The translations under genes and the position numbers were made by a program. The notes beneath the pieces were generated by a model. That model was not told the origin of the DNA. It did not search any database and saw nothing but the letters and a program-made list of their open reading frames with translations. From Candidatus Chryseobacterium colombiense (GTDB lineage: Bacteria; Bacteroidota; Bacteroidia; Flavobacteriales; Weeksellaceae), in the NCBI GenBank assembly GCA_029203185.1, contig CP119310.1:2046001-2110000 (forward strand): 64,000 bases of DNA, in the 5' to 3' direction. Positions 53,536 to 60,945 of this stretch are shown here, piece by piece (the first letter of the stretch is position 1; every line of letters begins with the position of its first letter).

Positions 53536-55194
53536 ATGGAAGAACAAAATTCAAATATATGGTGGCTCAATGAAGAGTCTGAGCAAATGCTAAACAGAGG
53601 CTATTTGCTGAAAGGCGAAACTGTGGAAGGAGCTATCGACAGAATTACGACTGCAGCTGCAAAGAGATTATATAAACCTGAACTTCAGCCGGCATTCAAA
53701 GAGATGATCACAAAAGGATGGATCAGCTTCTCTTCACCGGTTTGGGCCAATATGGGAACGCAGAGAGGTCTTCCTATTTCTTGTTTCAATGTTCATATTC
53801 CTGACAGCATCGAAGGAATCACTCACAAAATGGGTGAAGTAATCATGCAGACAAAGATCGGGGGTGGAACTTCAGGATATTTCGGAGAGCTTCGTAACAG
53901 AGGAACTGCAGTAACGGATAACGGGAAATCTTCGGGAGCGGTTTCTTTCATGAAATTGTTTGATACCGCAATGGATGTTGTTTCTCAGGGCGGAGTAAGA
54001 AGAGGAGCTTTTGCAGCTTATCTTGATATCGACCACGGAGATATTGAAGAATTTTTATCTATTAAAGACATCGGAAGTCCTATCCAAAACCTGTTTACGG
54101 GAATTTGCGTTCCTGACTACTGGATGCAGGATATGATCGATGGAGATATGGAAAAACGTAAAATCTGGGCAAGAGTTTTGGAAAGCCGTCAGCAAAAAGG
54201 ACTTCCTTATATCTTCTTCACAGATAACGTAAACAGAAACAAACCACAAGTTTATAAAGACTTAGGATTACCTGTAAATGCAAGTAACCTTTGTTCTGAA
54301 ATTATGCTTCCTTCCTCTATGGAAGAGTCTTTCATCTGCTGTTTATCATCTATGAACTTAGAGTTATATGATGAATGGAAAGATACTGACGCTGTGAAAC
54401 TGGCAATCTATTTCCTTGATGCTGTTTTATCGGAATTTATCGACAAAACGGAAGGTAATTATTATCTTCAGGGAGCCAGAAACTTCGCAATGCGTCACAG
54501 AGCGCTTGGATTAGGAGTTTTAGGTTACCATTCTTACCTGCAGAAAAATATGATTCCGTTTGAAAGTTTTGAAGCAACTCAGTTCAACGCAAGAGCTTTC
54601 AGACACATTAAAGAACAGGCGGAACAGGCATCAAGAGAGCTTGCAAACATCTACGGAGAACCGGAATTACTTAAAGGATACGGATTAAGAAATACCACAA
54701 CCATGGCTATTGCTCCTACGACTTCAAGTTCTGCGATTTTAGGACAGACTTCCCCTGGAATTGAGCCGTTTGCTTCCAATTATTATAAAGCAGGTCTTGC
54801 GAAAGGAAACTTTATGCGTAAGAATAAGTATTTGGCAAAATTATTAGAAGAAAAAGGTCTTGACAACGAAGAAACATGGAGAACCATCATGTTGAATCAC
54901 GGTTCTGTTCAGCATTTGAAAGAATTAACTGAAGAAGAAAAAGCTGTATTTAAAACCTTTAAAGAAATTTCTCCGATGGAGATCATTTCTCAAGCAGCAC
55001 AAAGACAGCAATATATTGACCAGGCTCAATCACTGAACTTACAGATTCCTTCCACCATGCCTGTAAAAGATGTAAACTATCTTTATATTGAAGCATGGAA
55101 AAAAGGAGTGAAAACATTATATTATCAGAGAAGCTCTTCAGTTTCTAAAGAACTGATGGTAAACTTTGTTACTTGCTCAGCTTGTGAAGCATAG
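53536..55194 (+). CDS. nrdA: Ribonucleotide reductase alpha subunit, short form
   Basis: 552 residues from ATG at 53536 (a GTG at 53497 is less likely). About 200 residues shorter than typical NrdA because the N-terminal ATP-cone is missing, so the usual dATP overall-activity control should be absent here. Active-site features: NLCSEIMLPSS and FICCLSSMN, APTTSSSAILGQTSPGIEP, and the C-terminal redox pair TCSACEA that is regenerated by thioredoxin. It forms the catalytic complex with NrdB and reduces ribonucleoside diphosphates. Confidence 0.93.
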   Translation: MEEQNSNIWWLNEESEQMLNRGYLLKGETVEGAIDRITTAAAKRLYKPELQPAFKEMITKGWISFSSPVWANMGTQRGLPISCFNVHIPDSIEGITHKMGEVIMQTKIGGGTSGYFGELRNRGTAVTDNGKSSGAVSFMKLFDTAMDVVSQGGVRRGAFAAYLDIDHGDIEEFLSIKDIGSPIQNLFTGICVPDYWMQDMIDGDMEKRKIWARVLESRQQKGLPYIFFTDNVNRNKPQVYKDLGLPVNASNLCSEIMLPSSMEESFICCLSSMNLELYDEWKDTDAVKLAIYFLDAVLSEFIDKTEGNYYLQGARNFAMRHRALGLGVLGYHSYLQKNMIPFESFEATQFNARAFRHIKEQAEQASRELANIYGEPELLKGYGLRNTTTMAIAPTTSSSAILGQTSPGIEPFASNYYKAGLAKGNFMRKNKYLAKLLEEKGLDNEETWRTIMLNHGSVQHLKELTEEEKAVFKTFKEISPMEIISQAAQRQQYIDQAQSLNLQIPSTMPVKDVNYLYIEAWKKGVKTLYYQRSSSVSKELMVNFVTCSACEA

Positions 55195-55222
55195 CAAATA
55201 GTAAACAATTAAAAAACTAGGG

Positions 55223-55250
55223 AAACCGCAGAGTATTCTGCGGTTTTTAT
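55223..55250 (+). terminator. Terminator of the nrd operon
   Basis: AAACCGCAGA (55223-55232), loop GTAT, TCTGCGGTTT (55237-55246), a perfect 10-bp stem, then TTAT. Starts 28 bases after the nrdA stop. Confidence 0.85.
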
Positions 55251-55273
55251 TATTTAAAAAAAGTAAAATAGCC

Positions 55274-55288
55274 TTTACATTTTGTAAA
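55274..55288. promoter_or_regulatory. Operator-like palindrome upstream of the membrane protein/XRE pair
   Basis: TTTACATTTTGTAAA, 6-bp arms TTTACA/TGTAAA around TTT, 36 bases upstream of the ATG. It is followed by the -7 element TACATTTG at 55297-55304. A natural binding site for the XRE regulator encoded by the second gene; inference. Confidence 0.4.
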
Positions 55289-55296
55289 AAATTTAT

Positions 55297-55304
55297 TACA
55301 TTTG
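55297..55304 (+). promoter_or_regulatory. Putative -7 promoter element of the membrane protein/XRE pair
   Basis: TACATTTG matches TAnnTTTG, 20 bases upstream of the ATG at 55324. The nearest TTG upstream is 12 bases away, shorter than usual. Confidence 0.45.
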
Positions 55305-55323
55305 AATACCCAAAAAATAGATT

Positions 55324-55782
55324 ATGAAAAATACATTAAAACTTTTACCAAATCATTTCAAAAAAATCGGCTGGTTTATTTTTATCCCTTCTTTGATTAT
55401 GGGAATAGTCTCCCTGGCTAACCTTTTTACTTTGCCGGAAATTTCTTTACCCGTTTTTTACAATTCAGGATTCCCTCTAAGCAATGAAAAGCACGGATTG
55501 TTTACAAAAACCAATATTGATCTCTTTCCAAACCTCTTTGGAATACTCATCATTATAGGAGGAATATTAATCGGATTCTCAAAAGAAAAAATTGAAGATG
55601 AATATATTTCTGGTCTAAGGTTAAAATCCGTATTCTGGAGCTTAGCAGTTACCTATTCTCTTATTTTACTTTTATTCCTGACCGTATTCGGAATCGCATT
55701 TTTTACCGTAATGATTCTCATTATATTTTTACCACTGGTTCTGTATATTTTCAGATTTAATTATGTATTGCTTAAACAATGA
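55324..55782 (+). CDS. Four-TM membrane protein of unknown function
   Basis: 152 residues with four hydrophobic helices (about 17-36, 68-85, 102-121 and 124-143) and a polar loop at 40-65. It overlaps the following XRE-family regulator by 4 bases, the familiar pairing of a small membrane protein with a compact HTH protein (as with DUF2975 and YozG-like genes). No family was recognised with certainty. Possibly a membrane sensor or a target of the regulator. Confidence 0.65.
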   Translation: MKNTLKLLPNHFKKIGWFIFIPSLIMGIVSLANLFTLPEISLPVFYNSGFPLSNEKHGLFTKTNIDLFPNLFGILIIIGGILIGFSKEKIEDEYISGLRLKSVFWSLAVTYSLILLLFLTVFGIAFFTVMILIIFLPLVLYIFRFNYVLLKQ

Positions 55783-55979
55783 AGAATAAGATTAAAATAG
55801 AAAGGGCTGTAAAGAATATTACTCAGGAAGATCTCGCAAAAATAATAGGGGTCTCAAGACAGACTATTAATGCCCTGGAAGCCGGAAAATATATACCTTC
55901 TACAGTGTTGGCCTTAAAAATTGCAAAATATTTCGAAAAAAAAGTGGAAAATATCTTTTTATTGGAAGATAATGATTAA
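55779..55979 (+). CDS. XRE-family compact DNA-binding protein
   Basis: 66 residues, almost only the helix-turn-helix: IKIERAVKNITQEDLAKIIGVSRQTINALEAGKYIPS, then KIAKYFEKKVENIFLLEDND. This is the YozG-like class of minimal Cro/C1 regulators. It overlaps the membrane protein gene by 4 bases, so is translationally coupled, and could autoregulate through the palindrome at 55274-55288. Confidence 0.9.
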   Translation: MKNKIKIERAVKNITQEDLAKIIGVSRQTINALEAGKYIPSTVLALKIAKYFEKKVENIFLLEDND

Positions 55980-55989
55980 AATTAATTTA

Positions 55990-56020
55990 AAAATAACCAT
56001 AGAATTTCTATGGTTATTTT
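55990..56020 (+). terminator. Terminator after the XRE gene
   Basis: Perfect 15-bp inverted repeat AAAATAACCATAGAA (55990-56004) and TTCTATGGTTATTTT (56006-56020), with T-rich end. Eleven bases after the stop. Confidence 0.75.
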
Positions 56021-56147
56021 AGTTATGACTTCTTCTTACTAAACATTTTTCACAGAAAAAAAGAAGGATTTTACAAGTATTAAGGAGAATAAACGGCCAT
56101 ATTAATGCCTTAAATTCTTAAATTAGCCATAGACTAAAAATACTCTT

Positions 56148-57038
56148 ATGAAATTCGGACAAGTAGAAGACCCTTCAAAAATAGATTTCACTTTACCCAA
56201 AGATCATCCCAGAACGAAAGATATTTTAAAGCAAAATAAAAAAGGGCTAGAAAACATCTCAATCGGGTGTGCTAAATGGAACAAAACCGATTTGAAAGGA
56301 TTCTATCCTAAAGGCACGAAAGACGAGCTGTCTTACTATTCTACGCAATTCAATTCTATTGAACTGAATGCTACTTTTTACGGAATGCCTACTCCGGATC
56401 AGGTACAAACCTGGAAAGAAAAGACACCACCAGATTTTAAATTTTTTCCGAAAATCACCAATACAGTTTCTCACTTTAGAAGATTATTAAATATTGATGA
56501 TGTGGTCACTCAATTTGCTTCAGCTGTACTGAACTTTGATGAAAAATTGGGAATGGTTTTTCTACAGCTTCATGATAATTTTAAACCAAAAGATTATGAA
56601 AGGCTGGAAAAATTTGTGAATAACTGGCCACAAGAAGTTCCCTTGGCCATAGAATTAAGAAATACGGATTGGTTCAGTGATGAGGAAATCCTCAATAAAA
56701 CCTGTGAACTCTTTGAGAAAAATAACATTACAAACATTATTGTAGACACAGCAGGAAGAAGAGATATGCTTCATATGAGGCTTACCACTCCCAATGCTTT
56801 TATCAGATATGTCGGCGCGAATGCAGAAAGCGATTACGAAAGATTGGATGACTGGCTCAAACATCTTACGGAATGGAAAAAAGAAGGGCTTCAAAACCTT
56901 TATTTCTTCGTCCATCAAAATATTGAAAAAGCATCCCCACTTTTATCAGCTTATTTCATCAAAAAAATGAATGAAGAATGGAAAACCGAGCTTAAAGTAC
57001 CTCAAATGGCTACCGAAAGCATGCAAACTTTATTTTAA
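56148..57038 (+). CDS. DUF72 family protein
   Basis: 296 residues. Core of the DUF72 TIM-barrel-like family: IGCAKWNKTDLKGFYP, LSYYSTQFNSIELNATFYG, FKFFPKITN, LAIELRNTDWF and YFFVHQN near the C-terminus, where catalytic-looking H/N residues reside. Known members show no firmly established function (proposed phosphodiesterase or endonuclease-like). Monocistronic. Confidence 0.88.
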   Translation: MKFGQVEDPSKIDFTLPKDHPRTKDILKQNKKGLENISIGCAKWNKTDLKGFYPKGTKDELSYYSTQFNSIELNATFYGMPTPDQVQTWKEKTPPDFKFFPKITNTVSHFRRLLNIDDVVTQFASAVLNFDEKLGMVFLQLHDNFKPKDYERLEKFVNNWPQEVPLAIELRNTDWFSDEEILNKTCELFEKNNITNIIVDTAGRRDMLHMRLTTPNAFIRYVGANAESDYERLDDWLKHLTEWKKEGLQNLYFFVHQNIEKASPLLSAYFIKKMNEEWKTELKVPQMATESMQTLF

Positions 57039-57150
57039 CACCCAAATAAAAATTTATTAAAACAATATTATCAATAATAACTCCCTAAAAAAAACTTCTT
57101 AAAAGCACAAAAAAACCATCAAAAGACACAAAAGATCAACACTTTAAAAT

Positions 57151-57180
57151 ATTTTATAATATTTTATAATATTTTATAAA
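57151..57180. repeat. Three 10-bp AT repeats
   Basis: ATTTTATAAT twice and ATTTTATAAA once in tandem, 61 bases before the next gene. In so AT-rich a gap it may be no more than simple sequence, though phased A/T tracts can bend promoter DNA. Confidence 0.5.
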
Positions 57181-57191
57181 ATTCACTATAT

Positions 57192-57210
57192 TGTGATAGT
57201 TTAAATCACA
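57192..57210. promoter_or_regulatory. Operator-like palindrome TGTGAT-N7-ATCACA
   Basis: Perfect 6-bp arms TGTGAT (57192-57197) and ATCACA (57205-57210), 31 bases upstream of the small gene at 57241. The half sites resemble CRP-type boxes, but the spacer is 3 bases longer than the E. coli site, so a CRP/FNR-type or other dimeric regulator is only a guess. Confidence 0.4.
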
Positions 57211-57240
57211 TTATGTAGAGTAATTAATAAAACTAAAATA

Positions 57241-57465
57241 ATGGAAAAAGAAATTTGTACCATCACCCTCACAGGAGATCAGGCGGAACAGTATACATTC
57301 TACAATGACAATACAATAAAAAAAGTAGAAAACAATAATGATACTAATCCATTAATTGAATGGGTAACTCCCAGTCAGATTAACAAACATAATAAAGACA
57401 GAATTATCAGAAGCTGTCCGGAAGATGTAAAAGAAATCGTAATGCAAATATTAGATTATCCTTAA
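57241..57465 (+). CDS. Small hypothetical protein (74 aa)
   Basis: 74 residues, no signal peptide, TM or known motif. N-terminal beta-prone stretch (CTITLTGDQAEQYTFY), charged middle and helical end (PEDVKEIVMQILDY). Support for being real: an operator-like palindrome upstream and a strong terminator hairpin overlapping its stop codon. Function unknown. Confidence 0.55.
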   Translation: MEKEICTITLTGDQAEQYTFYNDNTIKKVENNNDTNPLIEWVTPSQINKHNKDRIIRSCPEDVKEIVMQILDYP

Positions 57466-57490
57466 CAGGATAATCTAATTTATTTTTTTC
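57451..57490 (+). terminator. Terminator between convergent genes
   Basis: TTAGATTATCC (57451-57461) and GGATAATCTAA (57468-57478), perfect 11-bp stem with a 6-base loop that includes the stop codon of the small gene, then TTTATTTTTTT. Confidence 0.8.
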
Positions 57491-58055
57491 TTATGAATAA
57501 AGAAAGATTTAAAAACAGAAGCAGGAGATCTAATGTGATGAGAACTCCCAGTTTAATATTTTCCTGATTATAGATCTCTATTTCTTTTTTAGCAATGCCA
57601 GACAGTTTTACACTTTGGTTAATGTAATTCTGCACCTCGATCATTTGGTCAATATTTTTATTCGGAACTGAGTGCTGAGAAAAATAAACGGCATTTTTTT
57701 TACCTAAATATCCGATAATCCAATATTCATCAGAGTTTTTCATTTTGAGGTATTCAACTCTGTAATATTCAGGACGGATTTTCCCCAAATGCATGACTTC
57801 AAAACCATCACTCTTCCCGTTTTTGACATTCAGAACATAAAAATCCAATGGTTGGGGAAGCTTATTAATCAGCTGCAAAGCAACAGCATTCTGTACAATA
57901 CCGATTGAACTTTTTTTAATGAACCAATAGGTAAAAAGAGAAATGGAAAAAACCAATATTACAGCTCTGAAAATCTTTGCCCATCCTAATTTTACCTTTG
58001 ATAAAAAAAGTGAGATGATCAAAGTAATCAATATGATAAAAAGAAGATACCCCAT
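57480..58055 (-). CDS. Membrane protein of unknown function
   Basis: 191 residues. TM segments at about 2-20 and 28-48 near the N-terminus, a soluble middle part (about 60-160) and a C-terminal TM (VLITLDLLLLFLNLSLFI, about 170-187). No family recognised. It shares its downstream end with the convergent small gene and is 29 bases from the HD-domain gene, so may be in the same minus-strand run. Confidence 0.6.
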   Translation of the reverse strand: MGYLLFIILITLIISLFLSKVKLGWAKIFRAVILVFSISLFTYWFIKKSSIGIVQNAVALQLINKLPQPLDFYVLNVKNGKSDGFEVMHLGKIRPEYYRVEYLKMKNSDEYWIIGYLGKKNAVYFSQHSVPNKNIDQMIEVQNYINQSVKLSGIAKKEIEIYNQENIKLGVLITLDLLLLFLNLSLFIRKK

Positions 58056-58084
58056 TTCACAAAGATAGTCAATTAAGAAATCAT

Positions 58085-58729
58085 CTAATCAACATTCCAT
58101 TCTTTATAAAACTGATCAAGAAAACTCAGCATAAAATCATGTCTTTCCTGTGCTATTTTCTTACCTTCAGAAGTATTCATCAGATCTTTCAGCAAAAGAA
58201 GTTTTTCGTAAAAATGATTAATTGTCGTCCCGTTTGATTTTTTATATTCTTCTTTAGACATATTCAGGCTTGGTTTAATATTCGGATCATACATCGGGTT
58301 ATTTTTAAAACCACCGAAATTAAACGTCCTTCCTATTCCAATTGCTCCAATTGCATCAATTCTGTCGGCATCCTGAACGATTTTAAGCTCGATCGGAAGA
58401 TTTTCAGGCGCTTCTCCCCTATTTTTAAATGAAATATTTTTGATCACGAATAAAACCTGTTCAATAATATCTTCGGAAGCATTCTGACTTTCTAAAAATT
58501 CACGCGAAATTTTTAAGGCCAAGGTCTCATCTCCATTATGAAATTTAGGATCTGCAATATCGTGCAATAACGCAGAAAGTTCAACGACCTCAACATTACA
58601 CTCTTCTTTTTCAGCAATCTTTTTGGAAAGCTTCCAGACTCTTTCGATATGAAACCAATCATGTCCCGCTTCTGCCCCTTCTAATTTTTCTTTCACAAAT
58701 TTTATTGTGTTAGCAATTAAATTATTCAT
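58085..58729 (-). CDS. HD-domain phosphohydrolase
   Basis: 214 residues. HD-superfamily metal residues: GHDWFHIERV (H23, D24), LLHDIAD (H56, D57), and the later aspartate in VQDADRIDAIG. This is the YedJ/YpgQ-like group of nucleotide-type phosphohydrolases. It overlaps the start of the alpha/beta hydrolase gene by 8 bases, suggesting coupled translation. Substrate unknown. Confidence 0.88.
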   Translation of the reverse strand: MNNLIANTIKFVKEKLEGAEAGHDWFHIERVWKLSKKIAEKEECNVEVVELSALLHDIADPKFHNGDETLALKISREFLESQNASEDIIEQVLFVIKNISFKNRGEAPENLPIELKIVQDADRIDAIGAIGIGRTFNFGGFKNNPMYDPNIKPSLNMSKEEYKKSNGTTINHFYEKLLLLKDLMNTSEGKKIAQERHDFMLSFLDQFYKEWNVD

Positions 58730-59567
58730 TTTTCAATTCTTTTAAAATAATTTCCCAGAGTTTTTTATTATAACTCCTGAAAAAATTAATATGTCCTATT
58801 TCCCCTTTTTCGGATTCAGAAACCTTTACCAATCTGTAAGTCGGATTAAGATTCCGGTAAGTATCCTCCAATAAGCTCCTTACTCCTTTTTCTGTAAGCC
58901 ACACATCATCCTCCGCCCGGATCACCAATACTTTTTGATATAATCCCTTAGAATAATCATCTATTTTTTCCAACAGACCGTTGGTAGATTTCCTGTTCAA
59001 AATTAAGGTTCTCCAGTCATAAGCGCAATTTTTTGGAAGACTTTCTCCCAACCCAAACCAATTTGCAGGGAAATATCCTAAAAGCTCCGTAAATAAAGGC
59101 TGTGCCACTCCAAATCCCAAAAGAGCCTCTGCCTTTGTCTGCCATCTTAGATTCCCTACAAAAGCATTCTGAGTACCCACAAAGACAAATTCATCAAATA
59201 TTTTAGCATCCCGGTTCATTCCTAAAATCAATGCACCGACAGAATGTCCTAAACAATACTTTCTATAGGTCGGGAAATTTTCCTGTATATAATCGGTAAG
59301 TGTTTTAAAATCCTTTGTTCCCCAAGTTCTCATGGAAGCTTTAAAATTCTTCATCTTTAAAGGCTTTGAAAGGCCAATTCCCGCATAATCATAAGTAATA
59401 ACCGTAAAACCCTGTTCTGCGAAAAAGTGAGCAAATGAAAAATAGATCTGCTGTTTTACTCCTGTTGCAGAATTAATCAGCAAAACTTTATGATTAGTAT
59501 TTTCAGGAATAAAAACGTGAGCTGCCAGATGCATTCCGTCTTCAGTTTTAAGAATAATTTTTTCCAT
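58722..59567 (-). CDS. Alpha/beta hydrolase
   Basis: 281 residues from ATG at 59567; a frame opening at 59591 is less likely because the preceding bases belong to a terminator stem. The serine nucleophile lies in GHSVGALILG near 110; the first strand region is KVLLINSATGVKQ; the acid is in IRAEDDVWL and the histidine in GEIGHINFF. Predicted esterase/lipase-like or serine aminopeptidase S33-like enzyme. Upstream gene of the pair with the HD protein. Confidence 0.82.
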   Translation of the reverse strand: MEKIILKTEDGMHLAAHVFIPENTNHKVLLINSATGVKQQIYFSFAHFFAEQGFTVITYDYAGIGLSKPLKMKNFKASMRTWGTKDFKTLTDYIQENFPTYRKYCLGHSVGALILGMNRDAKIFDEFVFVGTQNAFVGNLRWQTKAEALLGFGVAQPLFTELLGYFPANWFGLGESLPKNCAYDWRTLILNRKSTNGLLEKIDDYSKGLYQKVLVIRAEDDVWLTEKGVRSLLEDTYRNLNPTYRLVKVSESEKGEIGHINFFRSYNKKLWEIILKELKNE

Positions 59568-59572
59568 AAAAC

Positions 59573-59607
59573 AATAAAAAGTCCACTTCAAAAATGGACT
59601 TTTTATT
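59573..59607 (-). terminator. Bidirectional-looking terminator hairpin
   Basis: AATAAAAAGTCCA (59573-59585) and TGGACTTTTTATT (59595-59607), perfect 13-bp stem with A/T-rich ends giving T-runs on both strands. It ends the minus-strand gene at 59667. Confidence 0.75.
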
Positions 59608-59666
59608 TTAAAATATTTTATCTAAAAACTTTATTTCAGTATGCGGTAAATAGTTATTTAAACTTA

Positions 59667-60308
59667 TTAGCCCACAAGCACTTCTATAAACTCCGTTACA
59701 ATTTTAACCGGTTCCCCGTTTTTATTATAAGCAATATAGCTCGCATAAAATCCTTCTCCATACCCGGTTTCAAAAGCAAAAATAGTTCCCGGATGATCTT
59801 CCAAAGGTTTTAAGAATGCATACTGATCGATCGCTCCGTTTTCATCAAAGAAATATTCATGGAAAAACTCTTCATAAATTCCCATGAAGTCAGCTCCCTT
59901 ATTTTTGTATAATTTCTGTTCCAGCTCATTAAGGCTGTTTTGCGTATCAACATCCATAAAGCAGCCCATTCCGCTTTCTACAGGATAACCAAAAACTTCT
60001 CCATCGGCCAGATCTTTTTCATTTTGTCCGGCAGTTGTTGCCATTTTCCATTCAGCAATCTCTGAGTTGCTAAAAATAATTTCAGCATAAGCTACACAAT
60101 TGCTTTCTCTTTCTTTGTGCAGTAAAACAGAAAAGTCTCCCTTTGGAAATTCTGTTGCGAAAGGCTGCATGTCGTTTGTAATCAGAGGATCACAAGACAC
60201 AAGCTTTCCGCTTGAAAGGTAGATTTTCCCAACTTCGAAGCTTTCCAACAAAGGACTTTCCACGAAATTTTTCGAGAATAATTTTTGTATATTTTCTAAA
60301 TGTGTCAT
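59667..60308 (-). CDS. DUF4241 family protein
   Basis: 213 residues. Family marks: PKGDFSVLLH, FGYPVESGMGCFMDVDTQ and the C-terminal FAFETGYGEGFYASYIAYN. DUF4241 proteins are common in soil and water bacteria, sometimes as toxin-immunity-like genes, but have no firm function. No signal peptide. Single gene ended by a hairpin. Confidence 0.82.
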   Translation of the reverse strand: MTHLENIQKLFSKNFVESPLLESFEVGKIYLSSGKLVSCDPLITNDMQPFATEFPKGDFSVLLHKERESNCVAYAEIIFSNSEIAEWKMATTAGQNEKDLADGEVFGYPVESGMGCFMDVDTQNSLNELEQKLYKNKGADFMGIYEEFFHEYFFDENGAIDQYAFLKPLEDHPGTIFAFETGYGEGFYASYIAYNKNGEPVKIVTEFIEVLVG

Positions 60309-60429
60309 TTTAATTTTTTAGGCCAAGATTAAGGTTTAGGCTAAGCTGAGACTCAACCTAAAACAATAAAATTATAAATTCGTCAATTCTTCTTCACTAA
60401 ATATATTTTGAATGTTGAAAAATAAATGA

Positions 60430-60942
60430 TTATTCTCCAATAATATCAATTACATTCGGTGATGATTTGGAATATTTTACCTTTACTTCTTCACCAATAT
60501 AATAGTGTTCAAACTCTTTTTCAGTAACGATTTCACTTGCCAGAATTTCTTGTCCGTCCGCAGTAACGAATGCTACTTTAATTTCTGCAGAAGCATTATT
60601 CCTTTTTTTCAGAATATAGCCATCTACAATTTTTCCGGTGGTTACCAAAGAATCGTTCATCATTTCATCAGATTCCTGAACCGTTTGATAGTAAATAATT
60701 CCTCCAGAAATCACAAAAAAGAAAATAATCAATCCAAACACTACAAATCCGAACGATTCACTTTCCCGGATATTTTTAAAACTGAAAAGAAACATTCCTG
60801 AAAATATACTGAGTGAAACACCGAAAAGCATGGTTAAAGCAATTAAATATTCCGTTAAAACACCTAAAGGCAAAACAAAGATGATGACTAAAATAATCAG
60901 TATCGAAACGGCTGCAATAATTCTTTTTTGTGAATCTTTCAT
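60430..60942 (-). CDS. Small membrane protein, DUF3592-like
   Basis: 170 residues. Three TM segments (about 8-26, 30-55 and 65-85), then a soluble beta domain with TTGKIVDGYILKKRNN, a pattern like the DUF3592 OB-like fold, and VKVKYSKSSPNVIDI. It lies 3 bases after valS, so may be co-transcribed with it. Function unknown. Confidence 0.7.
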   Translation of the reverse strand: MKDSQKRIIAAVSILIILVIIFVLPLGVLTEYLIALTMLFGVSLSIFSGMFLFSFKNIRESESFGFVVFGLIIFFFVISGGIIYYQTVQESDEMMNDSLVTTGKIVDGYILKKRNNASAEIKVAFVTADGQEILASEIVTEKEFEHYYIGEEVKVKYSKSSPNVIDIIGE

Positions 60943-60945
60943 CGT

